Below are positions 50,009-60,713 of a DNA stretch of 64,000 nt, piece by piece. Made by a program: the position numbers and the translations under genes. Position 1 is the stretch's first letter. Each line of letters starts with the position of its first letter. This DNA comes from PSRJ01 sp963825305. Its GTDB lineage: Bacteria > Acidobacteriota > Terriglobia > Bryobacterales > Bryobacteraceae. The notes under the pieces were generated by a model. The model did not search any database. It was not told the origin of the DNA and saw only the letters and a program-made list of their open reading frames with translations. Location of the stretch: the NCBI GenBank assembly GCA_963825305.1, contig CAWGTA010000017.1, positions 310,001-374,000 on the forward strand, in the 5' to 3' direction.

Positions 50009-52843
50009 ATGGACGCGCAACGCTGGGCCTTAATTGAGCCGCTATATCATGCGGCTCTGGCGCTGGAACCCGGTGAACGCTCATCTTATCTTGAGGCCGC
50101 GTGCGCCGAAGATCCGGCGCTGCGGAGTGAAGTCGAGTCGCTGCTGGCCTATGCGGATGCCCACCTAACCAGTCCCGCGCTACATTCGGAATTGGCGATG
50201 CTCTGGGACGCAAGCGCCGGCAAATCAACCGGCACAGGCGTTTCTAGCCGGGCGGTTGACGCTCCGCCGGCCGCCATTGGCCGGTATCGAATCATTCGGC
50301 TGCTGGGCGAAGGTGGGATGGGGGCGGTGTACGAGGCGGAGCAGGAACAGCCCCGCCGCACGGTGGCGCTCAAGGTCATCAAACCCGGCCTGGCAGCACC
50401 CGGGTTGCTCCGGCGCTTCGAGCAGGAATCCCAGGCGCTCGGCCGGCTGCAGCATCCCGGTATTGCGCAGATCTATGAGGCGGGCACGGCGGATAGTGGG
50501 TTCGGGCCGCAGCCCTACTTCGCCATGGAGTTCATAAGAGGCGAGTCACTGTTGCGTTACGCGGAAGCACATCACCTGAATACACGCCAACGTCTGGAAG
50601 TCATGGCTAAGGTCTGCGAGGCAGTTCACCATGCACATCAGCGCGGCATCATTCACCGCGATTTGAAGCCCGGCAACATCCTGGTGGATGAGAGCGGCCA
50701 GCCGAAGGTTTTGGATTTCGGAGTGGCGCGTGCGACCGATAGCGATGCACTAGCCACGCACCAGACGGATGTAGGGCAGATCGTGGGAACGCTGGCCTAC
50801 ATGAGTCCCGAGCAGGTGCTAGGCGATCCCCTGGAGCTGGACACGCGCAGCGATGTGTATTCGCTCGGCATGATCCTGTATGAGCTTCTGGCCGGCCGGC
50901 AGCCCTATAAAGTGAGCCCCCGCCTTCCTGAAGCCGTGCAGACGATCCGGGAAGGGGATCCGGCGCCGCTCAGTTCGGTCAGCCGCACCTACCGGGGTGA
51001 CATCGAGACGATAGTGGCCAAGGCGTTGGAGAAGGACAAAGGCCGCCGCTATGCCTCGGCTGCCGGCATGGCTGAGGACATCCGCCGGTACCTGAATGAC
51101 GAACCGATCATTGCCCGTCCACCCAGCGCCATGTATCAATTGCGGAAGTTCGCGCGCCGTCATAAGGCCCTGATGGCGGGTGGCGCGGCGGTTTTCGTTG
51201 TTCTGATCGCGGGAATCATCGCCAGCACGCTGGAAGCGACGCGCGCCCGGCGTGCGGAGCAGGTTGCTCTGCGCGAAACAGCCACTGCCGAGGCGGTCAA
51301 CAACTTTCTGCAAAATGATCTCCTGGCGCAGGCCAGCGCGAAGGTCCAGGCTCAGCCGGATAAAAAGCCCGATCCCGACCTCAAGGTGCGAACTGCCTTG
51401 GACCGGGCTGCCGCGCGCATCGCCGGCAAGTTTGCCACTCAACCCCTCGTGGAGGCTTCGATCCGGCAGACGATCGGTAATACGTATAGGGACCTGGGTC
51501 TGTTTCCGGAGGCCCAGCGGCAAATGGAACGGGCCCTGGAATTGCGACAGCGCGTTTTGGGCGAGCGGCAGCATGACACCCTGATCACCATGCAGAGGTT
51601 GGCCGAAGTCTACTCTTACGAAGGCAAAGCTACGCAGGCTGAGCCGCTCTTCATTCACACCCTGGAGGTCGAGCGGCGCGTGCTGGGCGAAGAGCACCGC
51701 GACACATTGGAGACGCTGGATCTGCTGGCGCAGCTCTACGACGATGAAGGCAAGTATGCGCAGGCCGAGCCGCTTTTCATCAACGGCCTGGAGGTCAGGC
51801 GACGCACGCTGGGGGAGGAACATCCGGACACGGTGTCCAGCCTGAGCAACCTCGCGACGGACTACTGGAACCAGGGCAAGTATGCACAGGCCGAAACGCT
51901 CTGGATCAAGGCTCTAAAGATCGAGCAGCGCGTGCTGGGCGACGAGCACCCTGACACGCTGACGGGCATGAACAACCTGGCTACGCTCTATCAGGCCCAA
52001 GGCAGGTACGCCGAGGCCGAACCATTGCTTACCAAGGCCCTGGAGGGTCAGCGGCGGGTCCTGGGCGACGAGCATCCCAGCACGCTGAACACGATGAATA
52101 ACCTGGCGGTGACCTACGGGTTCCAAGGCAAGTATGTTCAGGCCGAACCTCTGTTCGCCCAACTCGTTGAGGGTCAGCGGCGCACCTTGGGCGGTGAACA
52201 CCCACAGACCCTTAACTCCATGAGCAACCTGGCGATGCTCTACGCCTACGAAGGCAAGTATGCCCCGGCCGAACCATTGTTGACCAAGCTCCTTGAGGTT
52301 GACCGACGGGCGCTGGGTGAGGAGCACCCATACACGCTCATCACGATGAACAATCTGGCGCTGCTCTACCGATACCAAGGCAAGTATGCCCAGGCCGAGC
52401 CGCTTTACATCGAAGTCCTGGCCCTTCAGGGTCGCGTGCTGGGCCCCGAACATCCGAGAAGGCTCGCCAGCTTGAACGATCTGGCCCTTCTGTACCTGAA
52501 CCAGGGAAAGGACGCGCAGGCCGAGGCATTGCTCCGCGAAGCGCTGGACAGCCACGAGAAGACCAGGACCAACACATGGGTCCGGTACAACTGCCAGAGT
52601 TTGCTGGGCGCCAGTCTCGCCAGTCAGAAGAAATACGCCGAGGCGGAAGCGCTGCTAATTTCCGGTTATGAAGGGATGAAGCAGCGAATCGGCGCAATCC
52701 CCGCCGCCAGCCGATTCGGCCTGGAGCAAGCTGGCAAGCAGATCGTTAAACTCTATCAGGAGAGGGGAAAGCCACAGAAGGCGGCCGAATGGCGGGAAAG
52801 GTTGCAAGCGAACAAACCCGCCGCTCGCGCGCTAACGCGGTGA
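50009..52843 (+). CDS. Membrane Ser/Thr protein kinase with C-terminal TPR repeats
   Basis: 944 residues. The kinase domain (about 92-370) has the P-loop GEGGMGAVYEA, Lys122 in VALKVIK, the catalytic loop HRDLKPGN (Asp218), DFG at 236-238 and APE-like YMSPEQV. One transmembrane helix about 388-408 (GAAVFVVLIAGIIAS). Outside, about eight TPR-type units of 42 residues, each like RRxLGEEHPDT then NNLAxLYxxQGKYAQAEPL. The N-terminal 90 residues match the small helical region common to this kinase class. Likely senses a partner or surface condition and acts with the ECF sigma upstream. Confidence 0.93.
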   Translation: MDAQRWALIEPLYHAALALEPGERSSYLEAACAEDPALRSEVESLLAYADAHLTSPALHSELAMLWDASAGKSTGTGVSSRAVDAPPAAIGRYRIIRLLGEGGMGAVYEAEQEQPRRTVALKVIKPGLAAPGLLRRFEQESQALGRLQHPGIAQIYEAGTADSGFGPQPYFAMEFIRGESLLRYAEAHHLNTRQRLEVMAKVCEAVHHAHQRGIIHRDLKPGNILVDESGQPKVLDFGVARATDSDALATHQTDVGQIVGTLAYMSPEQVLGDPLELDTRSDVYSLGMILYELLAGRQPYKVSPRLPEAVQTIREGDPAPLSSVSRTYRGDIETIVAKALEKDKGRRYASAAGMAEDIRRYLNDEPIIARPPSAMYQLRKFARRHKALMAGGAAVFVVLIAGIIASTLEATRARRAEQVALRETATAEAVNNFLQNDLLAQASAKVQAQPDKKPDPDLKVRTALDRAAARIAGKFATQPLVEASIRQTIGNTYRDLGLFPEAQRQMERALELRQRVLGERQHDTLITMQRLAEVYSYEGKATQAEPLFIHTLEVERRVLGEEHRDTLETLDLLAQLYDDEGKYAQAEPLFINGLEVRRRTLGEEHPDTVSSLSNLATDYWNQGKYAQAETLWIKALKIEQRVLGDEHPDTLTGMNNLATLYQAQGRYAEAEPLLTKALEGQRRVLGDEHPSTLNTMNNLAVTYGFQGKYVQAEPLFAQLVEGQRRTLGGEHPQTLNSMSNLAMLYAYEGKYAPAEPLLTKLLEVDRRALGEEHPYTLITMNNLALLYRYQGKYAQAEPLYIEVLALQGRVLGPEHPRRLASLNDLALLYLNQGKDAQAEALLREALDSHEKTRTNTWVRYNCQSLLGASLASQKKYAEAEALLISGYEGMKQRIGAIPAASRFGLEQAGKQIVKLYQERGKPQKAAEWRERLQANKPAARALTR

Positions 52844-52867
52844 CAATGTCCCAGACCGATAATCGCG

Positions 52868-55800
52868 GTGGGTCAGAAAATGGCGTCCACGTCCTGTATA
52901 ACGCGAACCGGAAAGTGGCTCGATCCTTTCGCGGAGTACGACTCTCGATCACGCTGCGGGTCCCTGGGGTGGCCTGATGCGACGAATCGATGGAATCAAG
53001 AATGGGAAGGTTGCCCGCTCTGGCCTTTGCGGTCCGGATCGATGGCGTACGCTATGCCGGACGCGGTTCCTAGGGCGCATCGGAACGCGCGGCCGATTCG
53101 CCCTCCGAAACGGACGGCTCCGGCCCCTCTCTACGCGCACTTGGATACCGATGGGGACGGTCTCCTCGATCACTGGGAGCAGTTCGGAATCGACTTTAAC
53201 TCCGATGGCGTGGTGGATTTGGACCTATCCAGCCTGGATCCCGTTTCATCTGCAAATCCGAATCGTAAGGACGTGTTCGTCGAAATCGATTATATGTGCA
53301 CCGGGACAATTTCAGCCGCGGGCGATTGCAGTATAGCCGCCGGCCAGCACACGCATCAGCCTGGCCGGAATCCCAATAGCGGCAATCCCCTAGTTGTGCC
53401 GGCCGCGCAACAACCTACAGCCGCCGTAGTGAACGCATTTGCCGGGGCACCCGTTATGAATCCTGACGGCAGCACAGGCGTCAATCTCCATATTCTCGCG
53501 GGGGAGGCGATCCCAGAGATTCCCGTTGTGGTTTGGAACGGAGTCGGCGCCGGCAGTTTCGATTCCGTGAAGACAGGTTCAGGCCCGTGTGGTTCGGGCG
53601 CCGGCATCGGTTACTTCGGATCCATTTCAGACCGCGCCAGCCCTAACTGTGTGAACATCATCGCTGCGCGGCATTTGGTCGCTCGATATTCCATATTCGG
53701 CCATCAGTTCAGTGACCCAGCTACACCCGCGACGCCCGAAAAGGCCACCGGGGCGGGAGAAATTCCCGGCGACGATTTCATAGTGACCATGTCCGCCGGC
53801 GCCAACTCCGGAAATCCGTGCGTCGCGAGGGCCGATTTTGCCGACAGCATCAAGTGCATCGCGAGCCAATGGGGCACGAGTTTCGATTCGGAATGGGCGT
53901 CCGATCAGGCAGGCACCTTGATGCATGAATTAGGACACACGCTGGGACTTTTCCATGGCGGGGACAACCCATATGAGAACTTCAAACCAAACTATCTCAG
54001 TGTGATGAATTATTCGTTTCAACTCAATGAATCCGGTTTCCCGGATACGAACATCGGGATACCGGCCGACTGCAAACATATAGGAGTTACCCAATGCAGA
54101 ACCAACCGATCACTCGATTACTCACGCTCGCAACTGCCGAGCTTAGATAAATCGCACTTAAGTGAAGCGGCGGGAATTGCCGGTCCCGCTTTAGGCCGGA
54201 CGATGTGGTGGACCCGGTGGCTGGCGGGGGCGGCAACGCCCTGGTTGGATTGACCACGGGGCCTATCGACTGGAACTTGAACTCGTCAACGGACCCTGGC
54301 ACGATTTCTTTCGACATTAATAGTTCCGGTTGCGGGCATGACACAACGCCACCGTGTAAATTGCCGTCTAATCCGGGCGCTGTACTCACCGGTCATGACG
54401 ACTGGTCAAACCTGACTTTTACCTTTTTCGACTCCTCGACTTTCGACCTGGGAGCGCACCTTCCGGAACCTCAGACACCCGAACTGACAGACACAGATAT
54501 TCTGACTCTAAGCGTCCTTACGACATTTCCTGTGAACGTGACGGTCACTTTGTCGGGTTCTGGTTCCGTATCTCTTATCGCCGGGACAACTTGTACGGCC
54601 ACTTGCACGAACTATTTCGCCTCCGGAACTGGCTTGACCATCACCGCCAGTCCCTCGCCGGGGTTCACGTTCGCCGGTTGGGGTGGTGCATGTACTGGAA
54701 CAGGGTCGTGCATGCTGACCCTCAACAACCCACAGTTTAATCTGATTGCAACCTTCACGGCTGGAGCGGCTCCCTCGATTGCCAGCGTGACGCCCAACAC
54801 GGGCCAGCAGGGGCAGACGCTGGCGAGCGTGGCGATTGTCGGGCAAAACACGAACTTCGTGCAAGGTACGACGGTGGCGAGCTTCGGTGCTGGGATCACG
54901 ATCAACAGCTTGACGGTGAACAGCGCCACCAGCGCCACGGCCAACATCACGGTGCAGAATGGCACAGCGCTCGGCGCACGCACGGTGACGATGACGACGG
55001 GAGCTGAAGTGGCTTCACTGGTCAACGGCTTCAGCGTGACGGCGGGTGCGGCAACAGTGGTCTCGGTGACGCCTAACTCGGGCCAGCAGGGGCAGACGCT
55101 GGCGAGCGTGGCGATCGTCGGTCAGAACACCCACTTCGTGCAGGGTACGACGGTAGCGAGCTTCGGGGCTGGCATCACGATCAACAGCTTGACGGTGAAC
55201 AGCGCCACCAGCGCCACGGCCAACATCACGGTGCAGAATGGCACAGCGCTCGGCGCACGCACGGTGACGATGACGACGGGAGCTGAAGTGGCTTCACTGG
55301 TCAACGGCTTCAGCGTGACGGCGGGTGCGGCGACAGTGGTCTCGGTGACGCCCAACACGGGTCAGCAGGGGCAAACCCTGGCGAGCGTGGCGATTGTCGG
55401 GCAAAACACGAACTTCGTGCAAGGTACGACGGTAGCGAGCTTCGGGGCTGGGATCACGATCAACAGCCTGACGGTGAACAGCGCCACCAGCGCCACGGCA
55501 AACATCACGGTGCAGAATGGCATAGCGCTCGGCGCACGCATGGTGACGATGACGACGGGAGCCGAAGTGGCTTCACTGGTCAACGGCTTCACCGTGACGG
55601 CGGGTGGAGCGCCGCCCACCGTGGTTTCTTATAATGTGTTATTTGGCACTCGCTCGTTTAATCTGATTGGCACGATACGAACCCGCCTGCCCTGGCAGAT
55701 CACCGGAATCCAGGCCGTGTTCTCTCAACCAATTGTGAGTGGAAATGTGAATAGCCTCGGAGGAGTCATTCCCACAGGGTTTAGTGGCTTGGGCACGAAT

Positions 55801-56109
55801 ACATTGACCTGGACGATCAGTGCCCTAAGTCTGGGAAGCTTCGTCACAACGATGGCCGGCAGTGGCCCGAATGCTCTGATTAATGCTGCGGGCACTCCAC
55901 TCGGAGGCGGCACTGGGTTCAGTCAAAACCTGAAGGTGTTATGGGGTGACTTCAACGACGATGGCTTTGTCGCCGCCACTGACCTGGTTGGAGTCAACAA
56001 TGCGAGAGTTGCACCCTACGACGTGTTCGCAGACCTAAACGGTGACGGTACTGTAGATACTAGTGACGTTCAGGTGGTCAGAACTAGAATTGGTACTTCC
56101 CTTCCATGA
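52868..56109 (+). CDS. Metzincin-type metalloprotease with IPT-like repeats and dockerin (frameshifted)
   Basis: About 1080 residues when a shift near 54200 is corrected. The start is uncertain: the frame opens at 52868, but no signal peptide is seen and the ATG at 53042 is possible. An EF-hand-like DTDGDGLLDHWEQFGIDFNS is followed by the zinc site HELGHTLGLFHGG and Met-turn LSVMNYS. After the shift come a beta domain (TCTATCTNYFASGTGLTITA), three nearly identical IPT/TIG modules of about 90 residues, and a C-terminal dockerin-like pair (GDFNDDGFVAATDLVGVNNA, DLNGDGTVDTSDVQVVRTRI). Probably a secreted protease. Confidence 0.75.
54780..55612 (+). repeat. Three tandem module repeats in the metalloprotease gene
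   Basis: Three units of about 276 bases, starting at agcgtgacgcccaacacggg, agtggtctcggtgacgccta and the like, are nearly identical at DNA level over the whole unit (ggccagcaggggcagacgct, acggtgaacagcgccaccag). Such identity implies recent amplification or gene conversion. Confidence 0.85.
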
Positions 56110-56153
56110 CTAAGCAAGTGACCATTGACAGAATAGTAGATTCGGAGGTCTTA

Positions 56154-56828
56154 GTGAGAACACGAGTCAGCTTTCCGCAAAAACATTCGACGTCGAGTAT
56201 CTTGATTGTTGCAGCGTGTGTGCTTTTCCTTCTCGGATCGGCAACCGCCCGCGCGGACGTGATTCTATCCGGCCAACCAGTCACTGCGGCTGCCGGGTCA
56301 TCCGGTAATTCGCTGGACATAGAGTTGACGAACAGTGGGCCGTCAGCCATTACCGTCGGCGGCTTCAGCTTCGGGATTTCGGTTGCCAATCCGGCCATCA
56401 ACTTCACGGACGCCAACACCTCAACCACGGATCCTTACATCTTCGCGGGGGACTCGCTATTCGGACCGGATCTGACCGGGCCCACAAGGGGCCAGTCCCT
56501 GACGGCCGTCGACGTCTTCGATATTCCCCTTTCCGGTGTTACGGTGGGCGCGGGAACAACGGTGGGTCTGGGCCATGTTCTTTTCGATGTGGCTGGAACC
56601 GCAACGGCCGGGGCCTTTCCTGTGAGTTTCGCTTCCTTCCCAACCAGCGGTCTTTCCGACGCCATCGCGAACAATATTTCGATCGATACGTTTTCGAAGG
56701 GCCAGATTACCATCACGGCGACAGCCGTCCCGGAACCCTCCTCCCTGCTTCCCCTACTGGTTGGGATTGTGCTCGTGATGGGAGCCAGCGCAAATCGACG
56801 GAAGAACCGCTCCACCCAATCTCATTAG
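56154..56828 (+). CDS. PEP-CTERM sorted extracellular protein
   Basis: 224 residues from GTG 56154, preferred because ggaggt lies at 56144-56149; the frame also opens at an ATG that overlaps the previous stop. Signal peptide (ILIVAACVLFLLGSATARA). The body is beta-rich (DIELTNSGPSAITVGGFSFG). C-terminal anchor VPEPSSLLPLLVGIVLVMGA then NRRKNR, the PEP-CTERM form. Second such protein in the window; no exosortase nearby. Confidence 0.85.
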   Translation: MRTRVSFPQKHSTSSILIVAACVLFLLGSATARADVILSGQPVTAAAGSSGNSLDIELTNSGPSAITVGGFSFGISVANPAINFTDANTSTTDPYIFAGDSLFGPDLTGPTRGQSLTAVDVFDIPLSGVTVGAGTTVGLGHVLFDVAGTATAGAFPVSFASFPTSGLSDAIANNISIDTFSKGQITITATAVPEPSSLLPLLVGIVLVMGASANRRKNRSTQSH

Positions 56829-57064
56829 TCTGGCACTAGAAAGCCCCTCGAACCTGCCACACCCCCCAAAGTCCGGTTGGGTTCGTCTACGACTCCGGGC
56901 CGCTGTTGATCATCCGATCTCCGTGAAGGTCGTTTTCGGGGCAGTTTCCGGTTCGGCGACCAACCGCCCGAGTCCTCATCGCCGCCGGCAAATGAGCCCG
57001 CGAACCCGCTGAACGCGCTTCCTGGGAGGGGCTCCATAATAAACTTGGCCATCCATCGGCCGAA

Positions 57065-58215
57065 ATTCTCACGGCGCCCAGCGAGCGGCGCGCCGGCGCG
57101 GCGGACGAGCGCTAAGATCGCTTCTCAATGTACTGGTGTCGATGGCAACGCGGATTCTTAGGCTTTCCAGTGGGCCTATGGAGGCGCTAGCCGTTTCGCC
57201 TTTACGCGCGCGCCCGCCTTCCAGCGGCGCAAACGATGCGGCATTGACGTCGGCAGCATCCGCCCGGTGCGCCGCGGAACCTTACCGCCGCCTTGCCCGC
57301 GCGGTAGACGCGCAGCATATCGGCGCAGTCCGCCGCTGCTCACGGCGGGTTGCCGCGCCGCCGATTCGCACGCCCAGCGGGCGAAGCCAGTGCCTCCACC
57401 GTCCATGCGCCTGCCTTCCGGCGCTTTGGCGATCGGTGCGCGGGTGCGGCGGACGGGGAGCTTACGGTTCGTCGCCGCGGGCGCGGCCGGCTCGCGCCAC
57501 CGGCTACTCCTGGCGCACTTTCAACGCGTTCCGGTGCTTTGAGCGTTGCGGCGGTCAGCGACGGGCGGGTGAAAAGCCGCCTGGGCTCACTGCGGGTCAA
57601 CGCGCCGCCCTTCGCACGCCGAAGCGGGCGACGCCAGCCGCTCTGTCCGCCGCGCGCGCCCGCCGTTCCGGCGTCGCAGCGCGCGGTGCGCCGACGCGGC
57701 GGACGAGCGCGGAGCGCCGACGCGGCGGACGAGCGCGGAGCGCCGCGGCTGAAGTATCCGGCCCTTCGTTTCCCGCGCATCGGATGCGGGCGTCGCGAAA
57801 GGTGTTCGCCGCGGGTCGCCGCGCCGCCGATTCGCGCTCCGAAGGGGCGGACGCGGCACTCCGCTGTACGTGCGCCCGCCTTCCGGCGTCTTAGCGAGCG
57901 GTGCGCCGGCGCGGCGGACCAGCAGCGCGGAGCGGGAGCGCCGCGGCATGTGGCTCTCCGTGGTCATCACAAACGCTCGGGCCGTGGTTGTCGCGCCGCC
58001 GATTCGCACGCCGACGCGGAGGACGCCGGGAGGCAGCTACGCCGAACACGTGCGCTGGCACGGGCGACGAGAGCGCGGAGCGGGAGCGTCGCGGCGGGGG
58101 TTTTCCGCGCCCTTCCCCGCGGCAGACACGAGAGCGTCGACTCAGAGGCCACGCGCGCCAAGCCTGCGGCGTCGTACCCCGCCGCTATCAGCGGGCCGGC
58201 ATGCGCTGCTTACCG
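57065..58215. repeat. GC-rich repeat array, at least four units
   Basis: About 1150 bases built from units such as gcccgccttccggcgtctta, agcgagcggtgcgccggcgc and ggcggacgagcgcggagcgg, separated by ccgccgattcgcac elements. Long frames on both strands are by-products of the GC content; none has a domain. A 150-base stretch at 57470-57620 is homologous to 62375-62530. No gene is supported between 56829 and 58303. Confidence 0.75.
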
Positions 58216-58303
58216 CGCTGGTGCCGGCAGCCTAAGAATCGATAATTCTCATCCATTGATCGCGAGACGCCTGCAATGACGATCGCCTTCCGGAGATGTT
58301 TAG

Positions 58304-58699
58304 CTACGCGGTAGCCGTTCGGGGCACCTGCGTAGTTGGCCGCGATTCCAGTACCTGACCGACTCTGCCGATCAACTCGGCTCTCGTAAATGGTTTGGCC
58401 ATGCAGCCAAAACCCCGGCTGACATTCTCGGAACCCGACATGAAGAGAATCCGCAATCGCGGCTCCCGTTGCAAAAGCTGATCAGCCAATTCCAGCCCGC
58501 CTATTTTTGGCATAACCACGTCGGTTAACAAAAGAGCAACCGTTGCCTGGTCGTAAAGCTTTATCGCAGTCTCTGCGTCGTCGGCTATGAGCACGGCATA
58601 TCCCTCAAGCTCGAGCAAGGCCTTTACGGTCCTCCGAATATCGCAGTTATCGTCGACCACCAAAATCGTTGGACGCGAGTTGCCCGGTCCCATAGTCAT
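58304..58699 (-). CDS. Stand-alone response regulator receiver domain
   Basis: 131 residues, receiver only. Acidic Asp16/Asp17 (VVDDN), phospho-acceptor Asp60 in LLLTDVVMPKIGG, Ser88 in LFMSGS (the Thr/Ser switch), and Lys102 in CMAKPFTRAEL. It resembles receivers of hybrid-kinase systems (LLQREPRLRILFMSG). A phosphorelay partner with no output domain; no kinase adjacent. Confidence 0.9.
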   Translation of the reverse strand: MTMGPGNSRPTILVVDDNCDIRRTVKALLELEGYAVLIADDAETAIKLYDQATVALLLTDVVMPKIGGLELADQLLQREPRLRILFMSGSENVSRGFGCMAKPFTRAELIGRVGQVLESRPTTQVPRTATA

Positions 58700-58943
58700 T
58701 CGGCTCCCGGCGAGCTATTCCATATACAGTTAGCAGACCTATCTCCCGTAATCTGCTCAATACTGCTCACAGCGGTCTATTTTATTGGCTGATTGCTGTA
58801 CACCTCGAGCAGGACACGTGAGGAGCCTCTGGTCTTTGACTCCAGGCTCCCGCCTTCTAACTCCTTCCGCATCGTGCTACAACCCGAGGAAGCCGGTGAG
58901 GTTGGTGGGAGGGCCGCGCTGGTTCGTGTTCGACGTCACCGTA

Positions 58944-59111
58944 ATGATTTCATTACACGTCGCCCACGAACTGACTTCCTGGGCCGAGGCTTCCTGCGTA
59001 GGGTTGATATTCGCCATAGCACTGGCTCTTCTCTATCGAGGTTCGCTCCTGGTGGCCAGCCTAGTCTACCTGTCTGGAATCTGGCTGCTGGCGACCATCG
59101 TAATGCTGTGA
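58944..59111 (+). CDS. Possible small membrane protein
   Basis: 55 residues from ATG 58944 (the frame extends upstream without a ribosome site). Two hydrophobic stretches (VGLIFAIALALLYRG, LLVASLVYLSGIWLLATIVM). Not recognised. Kept because of the clear membrane pattern. Confidence 0.35.
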   Translation: MISLHVAHELTSWAEASCVGLIFAIALALLYRGSLLVASLVYLSGIWLLATIVML

Positions 59112-59205
59112 AGGTCGGAATCCATGCCCGTATGTAATCTTTTACGTTTGCGCTGCCGATTTCGGCAGCTTGGCTATTATGGGGAACTTCTCGGTTGTTC
59201 AGCAT

Positions 59206-60713
59206 ATTCTCATCGAAGGATGAGCCTGAAGCCGGCGGGAAGGTAATCGGGCGGTGAGTCTCCTTTCCGATGATGTTTGGAAGCCCCGGGGCCGACCAAC
59301 GGGAGGCACGCGAGGCCTACAAACGTCCACTGGTTTTCCCTTCTTAGGAAGGTTTTGGTTTTGCACACCTGACCTGTAGATGCAGCCGATCGCCGACCAA
59401 CGGGAGGCGCGCGTTGGGTGAGCGTCATGCGCTCTGGTCGCGGTGAAAGCTCTTCCAAAGGGCTCGCTTGGCGCGCTGCATGTCCAGGGCGGCCTCGGTA
59501 TCGGACTGGGTTTGGGCGAAGCGATCCAGTTCTGCCAGCGTGGTGTGTGGCCGCAGGTAATTCTCGCAGCCCGATAGTTCGCGGAATAACTCGAACGGGG
59601 TGGCCCAGCGCAAGTAGACGCGGCGGCGCTTGCCATTGGCTTCGGTGATGACTTTGGGCACGGCGCAAGGACGATGGAAGTTGACGTACGGGTTCAGATG
59701 CTGCCGGTGAAATTGATCCATCGCCTGGGCATGTTGTGCGTCGATGTGGCCGTAGCCGATGTGCTTGCGAATGATGGCTCCATTCTTGGACTCCACCAAA
59801 CCGTTGTCGCCGGAATGATGCGCTCGTGACTTGGTTTGTTCGATCAGTAGCTTGTCCAGCATGCGCGCGACGGTGTAGTTGATGAACTCGCTGCCGTTGT
59901 CGGAATGAAAGCCGCGAATCACGAAGGGAAACTGCCCCAGTAACGCTTCCAGCACCGGCATCAGCCAGAGTTCGGAGATTTGCGGGGCGGCGGCCACAAT
60001 TTCCCACTGGGTCACCTGGTCGACGGCGTTGATGTGATACAGTCCTTTGCGTCCGTCCTGATCGCCTTGATGCACCGTGTCGATGCGCAGGTATCCGGGT
60101 GAGCCGTGCGGCTGTGGCTTGCGTCGTTCGCCGATGGCGATCGGCGTCGGCTTGGTGGGCTGGTAGCTGGCATTGCGTTTGCGGTAGCCTTGCGAGTTGC
60201 GCAACCGGTACAGGTGCGCCACCGAAATCGCCGCCAACCGCCGGTAAGCGGCCTGGCCGTATTCGGTGTATTCGCGCTCCAGGATGCGCCGGGTCGCCGG
60301 TCCGCTCAAGTTCCCATGCGCCTTGTCGAGGTAAGCCAATAGATCCACATCGGCTGTGGTGTAACGCGTCGCGAATCTGGCTCGTTGATAGGCCGCCGCT
60401 TTCACGCGACCGGTGTGGCCATAGGCCGCGATCAACCGCGTCACCTGCGCCCTGCTCAGCCCCGTCATCCGGGCGATGTAGCGCCGCACCAAGCCCTTGT
60501 CCGGCCGGGCCAGGCTGGCGTACTGGTGGCGCACCAGCGTCTTCTCCACCCAACCGTACACTTCCTCGCGTCGTTGCCCGGCAAACCGCACCTCGCCGCT
60601 GCCTGCCAGGAACGCCCGGATCTGCTCTAGGCTCCCCGCTTCTGAATCGTCCATGCTGATGATCAATACCCAGCATCCCGATCTTCCCCTTCAGGCTCAT
60701 CTTGTATGAGAAT
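59206..60713 (-). mobile_element. IS element with DDE transposase
   Basis: About 1.5 kb. The left end at 59206-59227 (attctcatcgaaggatgagc) is an imperfect inverted match of the right end aggctcatcttgtatgagaa at 60693. Each end is itself a small palindrome (ctcat-atgag). One intact transposase gene lies inside. Between 59228 and 59424 two direct copies of gaccaacgggaggc occur. No clear target duplication was recognised. The family is probably IS481/IS3-like by its integrase-core transposase. Confidence 0.75.
59425..60666 (-). CDS. Integrase-core (DDE) transposase
   Basis: 413 residues. The N-terminal helix-turn-helix region (GLSRAQVTRLIAAYGHTGRV) is followed by a DDE catalytic core: first Asp in YLRIDTVHQGD, second in RGFHSDNGSEF, Glu in NGLVESKNGAII. 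A C-terminal region (LRWATPFELFRELSGCENYL) follows. Intact and of normal length, so the element may be active. A 496-codon frame overlapping in another frame is a by-product. Confidence 0.9.
   Translation of the reverse strand: MIISMDDSEAGSLEQIRAFLAGSGEVRFAGQRREEVYGWVEKTLVRHQYASLARPDKGLVRRYIARMTGLSRAQVTRLIAAYGHTGRVKAAAYQRARFATRYTTADVDLLAYLDKAHGNLSGPATRRILEREYTEYGQAAYRRLAAISVAHLYRLRNSQGYRKRNASYQPTKPTPIAIGERRKPQPHGSPGYLRIDTVHQGDQDGRKGLYHINAVDQVTQWEIVAAAPQISELWLMPVLEALLGQFPFVIRGFHSDNGSEFINYTVARMLDKLLIEQTKSRAHHSGDNGLVESKNGAIIRKHIGYGHIDAQHAQAMDQFHRQHLNPYVNFHRPCAVPKVITEANGKRRRVYLRWATPFELFRELSGCENYLRPHTTLAELDRFAQTQSDTEAALDMQRAKRALWKSFHRDQSA

Noticed and set aside
57136..58279. Several 100-300 codon frames in the GC-rich array
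   Set aside because: Arg/Ala-rich translations on both strands, no domains, and the DNA is repetitive; treated as repeats.
59210..60700. 496-codon minus-strand frame overlapping the transposase
   Set aside because: It is a shifted reading of the same DNA; the 413-residue frame has the full DDE motif.
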